The notes below the pieces were generated by a model. It had not been told where the DNA came from and made no database searches. It saw only the letters and a program-made list of their open reading frames with translations. A DNA stretch of 39,769 nucleotides from an uncultured Oscillospiraceae bacterium (lineage in GTDB: Bacteria; Bacillota; Clostridia; Oscillospirales; Acutalibacteraceae): contig URPQ01000008.1 of NCBI GenBank assembly GCA_900549755.1, positions 1-39,769 on the forward strand, written 5' to 3'. Shown here piece after piece: positions 7,318 through 17,000 of this stretch (position 1 is the stretch's first letter; each line of letters opens with the position of its first letter). Made by a program: the position numbers and the translations under genes.

Positions 7318-10300
7318 TTACGCGCCCTTGTTCTGCAATAACGTTTTTTCAAGCTCCGCTACATTCAGCTCAATAAGCTTTGTTATGCCCTTTTCCTGCA
7401 TTGTAACACCGTAAAGCATATCTGCCGCCTCCATAGTGCCGCGGCGGTGCGTTACGCAGATAAACTGCGTGGCAAAGCCCGACTTTTTCATATAATCGGC
7501 AAAGCGGTCAACGTTTATATCGTCAAGCGCGGTGTCCACCTCGTCAAGGAAGCAGAACGGCGGCGCGTTTACACGCATTATTGCAAAGTATATTGAAAGG
7601 GCTATAAGCGCCTTTTCGCCGCCCGAAAGTCCGTCAAGGCTCGGCACGTTTTTGCCCGGCAGCTTAACGTTTATATCAATTCCGCTTTCAAGCACGTTTT
7701 CGGGGTCGGAAAGGGTAAGGCTTGCGCTGCCGCCGCCGAAAAGCTCGGTAAAGGTCTTGCGGAAGTTTTCGTTTATCCTGCCGAAGCCCTCGGTGAAAAT
7801 ATCCTGCATTTGGTGAGTAAGCTGGTTTATGAGCTTGTGCAGCTCGGCGCGGGTGGTCTCCACGTCGTTTATCTGTGCCGACATAAACTCGTACCGCTCG
7901 CTTACCTCCTTATATTCCTCAATCGCCGAAACGTTAACGCTACCGAGCGAGCGTATTTTAGCCTTTATTTCGGCAAGGCTCTTTTTAGCCTCTGCCGGCT
8001 TATCGATTGCAACGCCTATCTTTTCGGCCTCGCTGCGGGTAAGCTGGTATTCATCGTAAAGCTGCTTTATAACGTCGTCATATTCGCGCAGCATCACCTC
8101 GCGCCGCTCTGTAAGGCGGGCTAGCTCTCCGCCCGTTTTCTCGCGAAGCGCGGTTTTTTCGCGCTCGCCCGTGCGCAGCTCCACGCCCGCTTTTTCGGTT
8201 TGGTCGCGTTTTTCAAGCATTTCGTTTATATTGTTTTCCGATTGCTTTATCTGCTCCCTTAAAGCCGCGGTAGCGCTTTCGGTATCCTGTATTTTCTGCT
8301 CTAACGCGCTGTTTGCCACATTCAGCTGTTCTGTTTCCGCAGCAATTGATTTAAGCCTTTGCGCCCTGCCGCTTACCGAGTCCTTAAGCGCCGCAACCGA
8401 ATTATCCGCTGCCTCAATATCTTTTTGCATTTCTATTATATTAAGCTTTAGGGCGGTTATCTGCTCGGCTGACTCCTCGCGGTCGGCGTTAAGGTTATCC
8501 CTGCCGCCCGTCATATCCGCTACGCTTGCCTGAACCTCGTTTTTCTGCTTATCAAACTCGGCAATAGCCCTTGCCGCCGCTGCGGCAGTCTCCTTTAGCT
8601 GCTTAAGCTTTTCATCATAGCTGCCCTTTTCGGCGGTCAGCTGCTTTATTGCACCTTCGGCAGATGTTTTAAGGTCGCCTATTCGGCGCAGCTCGGCAAG
8701 CGCCCTTATTTTATCCTCATTGGCGGTGGTAATTTCCGCGCGCACCGCAGTTATATCGGCGTTTACCGCTGCGGCTGACTCTTCTGCCTCCCGCAGCTTT
8801 TCTTCAAGCTCCGCCGTTTTCTGCTTTAGGCTCTCGGCTGCGTCTTCAAGTGCCTTAATATCCGCCGCGCGGTTAATAAGCCCCGCGTTTTTGGTAAGCG
8901 AGCCGCCCGTAAGCGAGCCGCCGGGGTTTACAATCTGCCCGTCAAGAGATACAACCTTTATGCGGTAGCCGAATTTTTTAGCTATTGCCGCGGCGGAGTC
9001 AATATCCTCGGTCACAACAACTGCGCCGAGCAAATATTTAATTATTTCGCGGTATTTGTTATCGGTTTCCACAAGGTCGCTCGCAATGCCCACAAAGCCC
9101 GCCATATCTTCAAAGCCGTGCTCTTTAAATTCGCGCGATTTTATGGTGGCTACGGGTAAAAACGTAGCTCTGCCGCCCTTTGTGGATTTAAGGTAGCTTA
9201 TAGCCCGCTTTGCGTCCGCCTCGGTTTCAACTATTATATTCTGTATAGCGGCGGCAAGCGCGGTTTCCACCGCTACGCCGTACTGCTTTTCAACGCTTAT
9301 AAGCTTTGAAACAGGGCCGCAAATGCCGCGCAGCGTGCCCGTTTCCGACTGTTTTACAATCTCCTTTACAGAGTGGCTGAACCCCTCCATACTGTTTTCA
9401 AGGTCGCGCAGAATTTTCGCCCTGCGGCGCTTTTCTTCTGCGTCAAGCCGTTTTTCTTCAAGCTCCGCTTTAATTTTTTCGGCAGCCTCTTTTTTAGAGG
9501 TAAGGCGCAGCTCATAGCCCTTTACGGCGTTTTGGCGGCTTATAATTTCTTCTTCAATATTCTGTATCAGCTTTTGTGTTTCGTTAAATTCCTCTGTCAG
9601 TTTATCAAGCTGCTCTGTGTATTCCGCTATCTGCTGCCCCGCGTTTTCGCGGCGTGCAACGGTCTCCTCTGCGGCGCTTTCCGCCGTTACCATTTCCACG
9701 CGCTTATCGGCGCTTTCGGCAGTTAAGGCATTCAGGCGCTTAACCTCGTTTTCTATTTTTCGTGATATATTCTCGCTGCTTGTAAGCAGGTCGGAAAGGT
9801 GCTTTTCAAGCTCTGCGAGCTTTTGCTCTGTCTCCGCCTTTTGTGCCTTTTTCTCGTCTGCCGCGGCTTGTCTTTTTTCAATTTCCTCTGCCGCAGCCGC
9901 GTCGGAAACGCCCAGTTGCTCTGCCTCCGCCTGCAGGCGCTCAAAGGCTTGGCGGTTGTGCTCCATATCGTTTTTTATAACCGTAATTGCGCCGTCGTTT
10001 TTGAGAATTTCTTCATTCAGGCGCGAAATATTAAGCCGCTCCCCCTCAATATCCGAAGTAAGGCGGGCGAAATACGCCGTGTTTTCTTCTGAGCGGCGGT
10101 CAAAGCTGCTCAATTCCTCATCAATTTCGCGGTAGGCAAGCTGCGCCGCGGCAATTTTGCTTTCCTGCGCACGCAAGACTTCCTTTGAATTATCGAGCGT
10201 GTGAATCCAAAGCCCTATTTCAAGCTCCTTTTTGCGGTCGGAAAGCTCCAAAAATTTCTGCGCCTTTGCGCTTTGCTCTTTAAGCGGACCTACGCGCGCC

Positions 10301-10896
10301 TCAAGCTCGTCCGAAATATCGTGCAGCCTTAAAAGATTATCCTCTGCGGCGGTAAGCTTTCTTTCCGCCTCCAGCTTTCTGTAGCGGTATTTTGAAATTC
10401 CCGCCGCCTCTTCAAAAATATCGCGGCGTTCGTCCGATTTTGAGCTGATTATATTATCAATTCTGCCCTGACCTATCATAGAGTAGCCGTCGCGCCCGAG
10501 TCCCGTGTCCATAAACAGCTCGTGAATATCTTTAAGCCGTACCGAAACGCCGTTTATGGCGTACTCACTCTCGTGCGAGCGATAGTAGCGGCGGGTAACG
10601 GCAACGGTATCGTTATCGAAATTAAGTGTTCTGTCGGAATTATCTATATTAAGCGTGACCTCGCAGTAGCCGTGCGGGCGGCGGGTCTCGGTGCCGCCGA
10701 AAATTACGTCCTCCATAGACTGCCCGCGCAGACTTTTGGTAGACTGCTCGCCCAGTACCCAGCGCACCGCGTCGGATATATTACTCTTGCCGCTGCCGTT
10801 AGGGCCTACAACCGCGGTTATGCCCTTGCCGAATTTGAGTACCGTTTTATCGGCAAAGGATTTAAAGCCCTGTATCTGAATGGAGCTTAACAGCAT
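7318..10896 (-). CDS. smc: Chromosome segregation ATPase SMC
   Basis: About 1,192 residues. The N-terminal head carries Walker A GPNGSGKSN (31-39), then a long coiled coil, the hinge (around residues 520-670, with GGRATFLPV and NPGGSLTGGS), a second coiled coil, and the C-terminal head with the ABC signature LSGGEKALIALS (about 1085) and Walker B CFLDEVDTALDD (about 1117). It condenses and helps separate replicated chromosomes with ScpAB, which are not in this window. The start MLLSSIQIQGFKSF at 10896 is preferred because the family begins there; a GTG 9 bases earlier overlaps the stop of the upstream gene. Confidence 0.97.
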   Translation of the reverse strand: MLLSSIQIQGFKSFADKTVLKFGKGITAVVGPNGSGKSNISDAVRWVLGEQSTKSLRGQSMEDVIFGGTETRRPHGYCEVTLNIDNSDRTLNFDNDTVAVTRRYYRSHESEYAINGVSVRLKDIHELFMDTGLGRDGYSMIGQGRIDNIISSKSDERRDIFEEAAGISKYRYRKLEAERKLTAAEDNLLRLHDISDELEARVGPLKEQSAKAQKFLELSDRKKELEIGLWIHTLDNSKEVLRAQESKIAAAQLAYREIDEELSSFDRRSEENTAYFARLTSDIEGERLNISRLNEEILKNDGAITVIKNDMEHNRQAFERLQAEAEQLGVSDAAAAEEIEKRQAAADEKKAQKAETEQKLAELEKHLSDLLTSSENISRKIENEVKRLNALTAESADKRVEMVTAESAAEETVARRENAGQQIAEYTEQLDKLTEEFNETQKLIQNIEEEIISRQNAVKGYELRLTSKKEAAEKIKAELEEKRLDAEEKRRRAKILRDLENSMEGFSHSVKEIVKQSETGTLRGICGPVSKLISVEKQYGVAVETALAAAIQNIIVETEADAKRAISYLKSTKGGRATFLPVATIKSREFKEHGFEDMAGFVGIASDLVETDNKYREIIKYLLGAVVVTEDIDSAAAIAKKFGYRIKVVSLDGQIVNPGGSLTGGSLTKNAGLINRAADIKALEDAAESLKQKTAELEEKLREAEESAAAVNADITAVRAEITTANEDKIRALAELRRIGDLKTSAEGAIKQLTAEKGSYDEKLKQLKETAAAAARAIAEFDKQKNEVQASVADMTGGRDNLNADREESAEQITALKLNIIEMQKDIEAADNSVAALKDSVSGRAQRLKSIAAETEQLNVANSALEQKIQDTESATAALREQIKQSENNINEMLEKRDQTEKAGVELRTGEREKTALREKTGGELARLTERREVMLREYDDVIKQLYDEYQLTRSEAEKIGVAIDKPAEAKKSLAEIKAKIRSLGSVNVSAIEEYKEVSERYEFMSAQINDVETTRAELHKLINQLTHQMQDIFTEGFGRINENFRKTFTELFGGGSASLTLSDPENVLESGIDINVKLPGKNVPSLDGLSGGEKALIALSIYFAIMRVNAPPFCFLDEVDTALDDINVDRFADYMKKSGFATQFICVTHRRGTMEAADMLYGVTMQEKGITKLIELNVAELEKTLLQNKGA

Positions 10897-10901
10897 TTTT
10901 G

Positions 10902-11897
10902 TCACACTTCTCTTTCTGTTCTGAAATCAAGGCCCGTAAGGGATTTGTCCTCCCTTACGCGGCAGTTATAACCCTTTCCCGCAAGGAAAACAAGGTTTTT
11001 CCTTTTTTGCCCCGTCATTTTGGAAACGCACCCGGGGGCTACATAAATTATATAATTTCCTTTATCTTTAAGGCTTTTAAGCACACCCGTCAGCATTATT
11101 TGCGATTGGCAAAGCTCGCTGAACGCGGGGTGCCAGGGTCCTGCGATATACGCCTTTTCCTCTATTGAGTGCAGCCCGAGCCTTATTACCCTCACACCGT
11201 TTTCTTCAAACATAGTGTAAAGCTCCGCCGCTAATTTGACTGCTTTATCGAGCGTTTGCGGCTTGTAAATATTATCGGCGTAAAGCGCGGCTAAATCGGT
11301 ATCCTTTAATACTATGGTCGGGTAAATTCTTACCGTATCGGGGTGCAGGGCAATAAGCCTTTCTGCGGTATGAATTGCAGATGAATCATTGTCGCCGTAA
11401 AGCCCCGTCATCATTTGCAGCCCCAGTTCAAAGCCGTGCCGTTTTATAAGGGCGGATGCGTTTTCTACATCTCTTACCGTGTGACCGCGGTTGTTCATTT
11501 TAAGCACGCGGTCGTTCATGCTCTGCGCGCCAAGCTCTATTGAGGTCACACCGTAGCCCTTTAAAATGCCCAGTATTTCCTCATCTATCGCGTCGGGGCG
11601 GGTGGAAATTCTGATTCCGCGTACCAACCCCTCGCGCACAAAAACCGCCGCCGCCTCTAAAAGGTCGGTCATATAGTTGCGGTTAATTGCGGTAAAGCTG
11701 CCGCCGAAAAAAGCAATTTCGGTGGTGGCGGGGTCATAATTTTTACTGCTTTGCGCCGCCGCTACCGCCGCGCCCACGTCGTCCGCCCCGGGGCCTTTGC
11801 AAGCGCCTGTTATATAGCGCTGGTTGCAAAAGCTGCATTTATTGGGGCAGCCTATATGCGGTACAAAAATTGATATATTAGAATGCTTTCGGCTCAT
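10902..11897 (-). CDS. Radical SAM protein, Elp3-like without acetyltransferase domain
   Basis: 331 residues. The radical SAM cluster motif is CPNKCSFC (C-x3-C-x2-C) near residue 17, followed by FFGGSFTAI, GIRISTRPDAID, SIELGAQSM and GLQMMTGLYGD, which is the pattern of the Elp3-type radical SAM core. The C-terminal GNAT acetyltransferase domain of true Elp3 is missing; the protein ends in a short basic region. A protein of this kind between rnc and smc is recurrent in Clostridia, and a role in tRNA or ribosome modification is inference. The start overlaps the rnc stop as ATGA. Confidence 0.85.
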   Translation of the reverse strand: MSRKHSNISIFVPHIGCPNKCSFCNQRYITGACKGPGADDVGAAVAAAQSSKNYDPATTEIAFFGGSFTAINRNYMTDLLEAAAVFVREGLVRGIRISTRPDAIDEEILGILKGYGVTSIELGAQSMNDRVLKMNNRGHTVRDVENASALIKRHGFELGLQMMTGLYGDNDSSAIHTAERLIALHPDTVRIYPTIVLKDTDLAALYADNIYKPQTLDKAVKLAAELYTMFEENGVRVIRLGLHSIEEKAYIAGPWHPAFSELCQSQIMLTGVLKSLKDKGNYIIYVAPGCVSKMTGQKRKNLVFLAGKGYNCRVREDKSLTGLDFRTEREV

Positions 11898-12574
11898 ATT
11901 TCGGCACCCATAAGCCTAAGTGCCTCTTTAGCCGCCATTTGCTCGGCTTGCTTTTTGTTTTTGCCGATTCCTATGCCTATAACGTTGGAATTAAGGCGCA
12001 CCTCAACCTTAAAGCTTTTATCGTGGTCTGGGCCGCTGGTGCCAGTAAGAACATAATTAACGCTTTCCTCGGGGTTGCGCTGAATTATCTCCTGCAGGGC
12101 GGTTTTGTAGTCCTTGAAAACCTCGTCGTCGGTGTGCTTTAGCTCCCTTAAAACAAAGTTCATAACGTGGCGCTTTGCAGGCTCCATTCCGCCGTCAAGA
12201 TAAATTGCGGCAAGCACCGCCTCAAACGCGTCGGCTAAAATAGAGTCGCGCTCTCTGCCGCCGCCCTTATCCTCGCCCTTGCCGAGCATAAGGTATTTCC
12301 CGAGCTCAAGCTCTCTTGAAAAGGCGCAGAGCGATTTTTCGCACACAAGCGAAGCCCGCAGCTTTGTAAGCTCGCCCTCGGGCAGGGAGCGGTAGTGCCT
12401 GTAAATATAATCCGATACTATAATAGAAAGCACCGAATCCCCCAAAAATTCCAGCCTTTCGTTTGAAGAAAAGCCATCGCGCACCTCGTTTGCGTATGAG
12501 GAATGGGTAAGCGCGTTTTTAAGCAAATCAATATTTTTAAATTTATAGCCTAATTTTTCTTCTAAGCCTTCCAT
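11894..12574 (-). CDS. rnc: Ribonuclease III
   Basis: 226 residues. The catalytic domain holds LTHSSYANE and the signature ERLEFLGDSVLS (about 41-52) with the second acidic cluster DAFEAVLAAIYLDGG; the C-terminal double-stranded RNA-binding domain spans roughly residues 155-224, ending KKQAEQMAAKEALR. It processes rRNA precursors and structured RNA. GAAGGAAAAATAAAA precedes the ATG. It lies between plsX and the radical SAM gene; the fab and acpP genes often found between plsX and rnc are absent here. Confidence 0.97.
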   Translation of the reverse strand: MEGLEEKLGYKFKNIDLLKNALTHSSYANEVRDGFSSNERLEFLGDSVLSIIVSDYIYRHYRSLPEGELTKLRASLVCEKSLCAFSRELELGKYLMLGKGEDKGGGRERDSILADAFEAVLAAIYLDGGMEPAKRHVMNFVLRELKHTDDEVFKDYKTALQEIIQRNPEESVNYVLTGTSGPDHDKSFKVEVRLNSNVIGIGIGKNKKQAEQMAAKEALRLMGAEI

Positions 12575-12593
12575 TTTTATTTTTCCTTCTTTT

Positions 12594-13583
12594 TTATTCT
12601 GAAAGCGAGGCGGAAATTTTACCTACCACGTCGGTCTCGGTAAATTTGACCGCCTGACCTATCGCGTTCTTTACAGCCTTTGCGTCCGAATTGCCGTGCG
12701 CCTTTATAACCGTGCCGCGAACGCCCATAAGCGGCGCGCCGCCCACCTCGGAGCTGTCCATCATGCTTTTAAGCGAGCCTAAATCGCCTTTTACGGTAAG
12801 CGCCGCAAGCTTATTTTTAAGGCTTTTGTAAAACACCTGCTTTATAAGCCCGAAAAGGGTTGAAACAGTGCCCTCTATAAGCTTTAAGGCGATATTTCCC
12901 GTAAAGCCGTCGGTTATAACCGCGTCGCACACGCCCTTGGGCATTTCGCGCGATTCTATATTGCCCACAAAGTTTATGGGCGCCTCTTTCATAAGATTAT
13001 ACGCCGCCTTTTGCAGCTCGCCGCCCTTTGTATCCTCCGTGCCGATATTCAAAAGCCCTATTTTCGGTTTTTTCCTACCCTCCACGTTTTCCATATAAAC
13101 GCTTGCCATTACCCCGAACTGGCAGAGCATTTCGGGGCGGCAATCGGCGTTTGCGCCCATATCCATAAGCATATATGTACCGCCCGGCGCGGGAATAAGC
13201 CCTGCAAGCGCGGGGCGCTTTATGCCCTTAATACGCTTTACTATAAGCGTGCCGCCCACTACCACGGCGCCCGTTGAGCCTGCGGAAACAAAGGCGTCGG
13301 CTCTGCCCTCCGCCAATTCGTAAAACGCCTTTGCCATTGAGCTTTCCTTGTGGGCTTTCACAAGCGATGTGGGCTCGTCGTGCATTGAAATTACGTCGTC
13401 GGTATCAATTATTTTAAGATCGCCCGCAAATTCAAGACCCTCGCGGGCTATTATTTCCCTTATGGTTTTTTCATTGCCCGTAAGTGTAATATCCACCGAA
13501 TATTCCCGTGCGGCAAGCGCCGCGCCCTTTATTATTTCAAGCGGCGCGTTATCGCCGCCGAAAGCGTCAACTGCAATACGCAT
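12594..13583 (-). CDS. plsX: Phosphate acyltransferase PlsX
   Basis: About 329 residues, starting MRIAVDAFGGDNAP, the conserved opening of PlsX, followed by SAGSTGAVV and a late VGGAPLMGVRG. PlsX converts acyl-ACP and phosphate to acyl-phosphate, the first committed step of phospholipid synthesis with PlsY. The ATG at 13583 is preferred to a GTG six bases earlier because the family begins with this MRIAVD; GGAGG stands 10 bases before it. The gene follows trmFO with its ribosome site inside the trmFO end. Confidence 0.95.
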   Translation of the reverse strand: MRIAVDAFGGDNAPLEIIKGAALAAREYSVDITLTGNEKTIREIIAREGLEFAGDLKIIDTDDVISMHDEPTSLVKAHKESSMAKAFYELAEGRADAFVSAGSTGAVVVGGTLIVKRIKGIKRPALAGLIPAPGGTYMLMDMGANADCRPEMLCQFGVMASVYMENVEGRKKPKIGLLNIGTEDTKGGELQKAAYNLMKEAPINFVGNIESREMPKGVCDAVITDGFTGNIALKLIEGTVSTLFGLIKQVFYKSLKNKLAALTVKGDLGSLKSMMDSSEVGGAPLMGVRGTVIKAHGNSDAKAVKNAIGQAVKFTETDVVGKISASLSE

Positions 13584-13585
13584 TT

Positions 13586-14899
13586 TCACATTTCCTCCGT
13601 TTTTATATTCTCCGCAAGTATCCCGAGCGCCCGCGCAGCCAAAGCCGCGTAGCGTTCGCGCTTGTCCCTTATATGGGTTTCAAGCGGCGGAATTATTCCG
13701 AAATTCGCCCCCATGGGCTGAAAATTATCCGTCAGCGGGTTTGTAATATATGAAAGCAGCGCGCCTGTCATAGTAGTTTCGGGTAAAACAAGGGGCTTTT
13801 CGCCCGTTATTTCAGCCGCCGCGTTTATTCCCGCAATTATGCCGCTTGCCGCCGATTCCATATATCCCTCAACGCCCGAAAGCTGCCCCGCAATGAAAAT
13901 ATTTTTATCCGCTTTAAGGGATAAATTGCGGTTTAACAGCTTCGGCGAATTTATAAATGTGTTGCGGTGCATAACCCCGTAGCGCATAAATTCGGCGTTT
14001 TCAAGCCCCGGTATCATTGAAAATACCCTTTTTTGCTCTGAAAATTTAAGGTTGGTTTGAAAGCCGACTATGTTAAAAAGGGTAGCCGCCGCATTTTCCC
14101 GCCGCAGCTGAACCGCAGCCCACGGGCGGTGACCCGTTCTCGGGTCGCGAAGACCCACGGGCTTTAACGGTCCGAATCTTATTGAGTCCTCGCCCCGCTT
14201 TGCCAGCACCTCTACGGGCATACAGCCCTCGTACACATTGGGCGCTTTATCAAAGCCGTGCAGTGGGGCGGATTCCGCGTTTATCAGCTCGCGGTAAAAG
14301 GCGGTGTATTCCTCTTTGTTCATGGGGCAGTTTATATAATCGTCGCCGCCCTTATCATAGCGCGAGGCGAAAAACGCCTTGCTCATATCCACGCTTTCCG
14401 CCGTTACAATAGGCGCGGCGGCGTCGTAAAAGCTTAAATTGCCGCCCTCGCAAAGTCCCGCCAGCTTTTCCGCCAGTTTATCGTCCGTTAAAGGTCCTGT
14501 CGCTATTACCGTAACGCCGCCTTGCGGTATTTCGGTAACAAGCCTTTCGGTAACGGTGATATTCGGGTGGTTTTTTATTTTTTCGGTTATAAGCCTTGAA
14601 AAAATATCGCGGTCAACCGCAAGCGCGCCGCCTGCCGCCACTGCCGATTTATCCGCCGCAGCAAGGCAAACAGAGCCGAGCCTGCGCATTTCTTCCTTTA
14701 AAAGCCCCGCGGCAGAGTCTACCCGAGATGCTTTCAGCGAATTTGAGCAGACAAGCTCTGCTAAATAATCGCTTTTGTGCGCCGCGGTCTTTTTGGCGGG
14801 CTTCATTTCAATCAGCTCTACCTCTATGCCGCGGTTTGCCGCAGCGTAGGCTGCCTCGCAGCCCGCAAGCCCGCCGCCTATTACAGTCAGTTTATTCAT
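13586..14899 (-). CDS. trmFO: tRNA (uracil-54-C5)-methyltransferase, folate-dependent
   Basis: 437 residues with an N-terminal FAD-binding motif GGGLAGCEAAYAAA (residues 8-21), the TrmFO signature LVCSNSLKA, RFGPLKPVGLRDPRTG and QLSGVEGYMESAASG near the C-terminus. TrmFO makes ribothymidine at position 54 of tRNA using methylenetetrahydrofolate and FADH2. The ATG overlaps the last codons of topA by 8 bases. The topA-trmFO pair is a conserved Firmicutes arrangement. Confidence 0.97.
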   Translation of the reverse strand: MNKLTVIGGGLAGCEAAYAAANRGIEVELIEMKPAKKTAAHKSDYLAELVCSNSLKASRVDSAAGLLKEEMRRLGSVCLAAADKSAVAAGGALAVDRDIFSRLITEKIKNHPNITVTERLVTEIPQGGVTVIATGPLTDDKLAEKLAGLCEGGNLSFYDAAAPIVTAESVDMSKAFFASRYDKGGDDYINCPMNKEEYTAFYRELINAESAPLHGFDKAPNVYEGCMPVEVLAKRGEDSIRFGPLKPVGLRDPRTGHRPWAAVQLRRENAAATLFNIVGFQTNLKFSEQKRVFSMIPGLENAEFMRYGVMHRNTFINSPKLLNRNLSLKADKNIFIAGQLSGVEGYMESAASGIIAGINAAAEITGEKPLVLPETTMTGALLSYITNPLTDNFQPMGANFGIIPPLETHIRDKRERYAALAARALGILAENIKTEEM

Positions 14900-16985
14900 C
14901 CGTTTTTTTATCCGCTTTCTTCTGCCTTGTGGGGCACTCCGAATTCATACAGTATTTTCTGCCGCGAACGCCGCTTATAATAAAGCTGCCGCACTCGGGG
15001 CATTTTTCGCCCGTGGGTATGCCGGGGGCTGCGAAATCGCACTCGGGGTAATTTGAGCAGCCGTAAAATTTCTTGCCCTTTTTAGAGGTCTTTTTAACCA
15101 GCTTGCCGCCGCATTTCGGGCAGGGCTGCTTAACCTCGTCCTCGGGCATGGGCTTTGTGTTTTTGCACTCGGGGTAGCCGGGGCATGCAAGGAACTTGCC
15201 GAACCTGCCCGATTTTACCACCATTTTTCTGCCGCATTTATCGCATATTACGTCGGTTTCCTCATCGGGCACCTTTACGCGCTTGCCCTCGAGAGAGTCC
15301 TCGGCTTTTTTATAAAGCTTATCAAAATCCTTATAAAAATCCTTTATGGTATCAACCCAGCCGCGCTTGCCCGCGCCTATTTCGTCAAGCTGCTTTTCAA
15401 GCCCTGCGGTAAACTTAACGTCCACTATCTTATCGAAATACTCCACCATAAGGTCGGAGACCACCATACCGAGATTTGTGGGCTTTAAGCTCTTTTTCTC
15501 GCGCTCAATATAGTCGCGCCCCAATATATTGGAAATTATCGGCGCATAGGTTGAAGGTCTGCCTATTCCGTTTTCATCGAGCGCCTTAATAAGGGTCGGC
15601 TCGGTGTATCTTGCGGGGGGCTGCGTGAAGTGCTGGTTGGGGGTCAGTTCCTTTAGTTTCAGCTTATCGCCCGTTTTCATTTCGGGCAGTGCGCCGCCCT
15701 CGGCGCTGTCTTCATCCTTGCCCTCTTCGTAAAGCACGGTAAAGCCGTCAAACTTTATAGAATACCCGCTTGCCTTGAATAAATAGTCGCCTGCGGTAAT
15801 ATCGGCGTTTACGGTGTTCTGCACGCAAACCTCCATTAACGATGCTATAAACCGCTCCCAGATAAGTTTATAAAGTTTATACTGCTCGGCGGTAAGCGCG
15901 TCCTTTACAGACTCGGGCGTAAAGCTGACCGACGTGGGGCGTATAGCCTCGTGCGCGTCCTGCGCGCCGCTCTTTGTTTTGAAATAACGCGGCTTTTCGG
16001 GCAGATATTCCTTGCCGTAACGTCCTGTAATATACTTATAAGCCGCCGCGCGCGCCTCTTCCGATATACGCAGCGAATCGGTACGCATATAGGTTATAAG
16101 ACCCGTTGTGCCCGCTCCCGGAACGTCAACGCCCTCGTACAGCTGCTGCGCAATGCGCATTGTGCGCTGACCCGTAAAGCCCAATTTGCGCGAAGCCTCC
16201 TGCTGAAGGGTAGAGGTTATAAAGGGCGGCGCGGGCTGCTTTTTGCGCGTGCCCTTTTTAAGTGCCGATACTATATATTCCGCACCGCTAAGCGCCGATA
16301 CTATTTTGCCGGCCTCCTCCGCATTCGGAATTACGTCTATTTTCTTACCGTCGGCAAAGCCGTAAAGAGCCGCCTTAAAGCTCTTTGTGCCTGCAAGCAG
16401 CTTTGCGTCTACGCTCCAGTATTCCTCGGAATTAAACTTTTCAATTTCCCTTTCGCGCTCTACAATAAGCCTTAAAGCCACCGTTTGCACACGGCCCGCG
16501 GAAAGCCCGCCCTTGACCTTTTTCCATAAAAACGGGCTTAGCTTATAGCCCACAATTCTGTCAAGCACGCGTCTTGCCTGCTGCGCGTCAACAAGGTTCA
16601 AATCTATTTTATGCGGTGCGGCAATGCCTGCCTTTACACCGCTTTCGGTAATTTCGTTAAAGGCTACGCGGTTAGGCTCGTTTAAATCGAGCGCCAGCAA
16701 ATATGCCAAATGCCACGATATTGCCTCTCCCTCTCTGTCAGGGTCGGTTGCGAGCAGCACGCCGTCGCTGTTTGCCGCCGCCGTTTTAAGCTGCTTTATT
16801 AAGTCCTTCTTGTCCGACATATTTATATACTGCGGTTTAAAATCGTGCTCGGTATCAACGCCCAGCTTTGATTTCGGCAAATCGCGCACATGACCCATTG
16901 AAGCCATTACCTCATAGCCGCCGCCTAAATATTTTTTTATGCTTTTCACCTTGGTGGGTGACTCAACTATTATAAGCTTAGACAT
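14892..16985 (-). CDS. topA: DNA topoisomerase I
   Basis: 697 residues. The Toprim domain is at the N-terminus (VESPTKVKSIKKYLG and the acidic DPDREGEAISWHL), the active-site tyrosine is in ITYMRTDS (about residue 299), and three C-terminal zinc-finger modules follow: CDKCGRKMV...CPGYPEC, CPKCGGKLV...CSNYPEC and CPECGSFII...CMNSEC. It relaxes negative supercoils. It lies 16 bases after dprA and overlaps trmFO. Confidence 0.98.
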   Translation of the reverse strand: MSKLIIVESPTKVKSIKKYLGGGYEVMASMGHVRDLPKSKLGVDTEHDFKPQYINMSDKKDLIKQLKTAAANSDGVLLATDPDREGEAISWHLAYLLALDLNEPNRVAFNEITESGVKAGIAAPHKIDLNLVDAQQARRVLDRIVGYKLSPFLWKKVKGGLSAGRVQTVALRLIVEREREIEKFNSEEYWSVDAKLLAGTKSFKAALYGFADGKKIDVIPNAEEAGKIVSALSGAEYIVSALKKGTRKKQPAPPFITSTLQQEASRKLGFTGQRTMRIAQQLYEGVDVPGAGTTGLITYMRTDSLRISEEARAAAYKYITGRYGKEYLPEKPRYFKTKSGAQDAHEAIRPTSVSFTPESVKDALTAEQYKLYKLIWERFIASLMEVCVQNTVNADITAGDYLFKASGYSIKFDGFTVLYEEGKDEDSAEGGALPEMKTGDKLKLKELTPNQHFTQPPARYTEPTLIKALDENGIGRPSTYAPIISNILGRDYIEREKKSLKPTNLGMVVSDLMVEYFDKIVDVKFTAGLEKQLDEIGAGKRGWVDTIKDFYKDFDKLYKKAEDSLEGKRVKVPDEETDVICDKCGRKMVVKSGRFGKFLACPGYPECKNTKPMPEDEVKQPCPKCGGKLVKKTSKKGKKFYGCSNYPECDFAAPGIPTGEKCPECGSFIISGVRGRKYCMNSECPTRQKKADKKTDE

Positions 16986-17000
16986 TTCCTTCCTCCGTCT

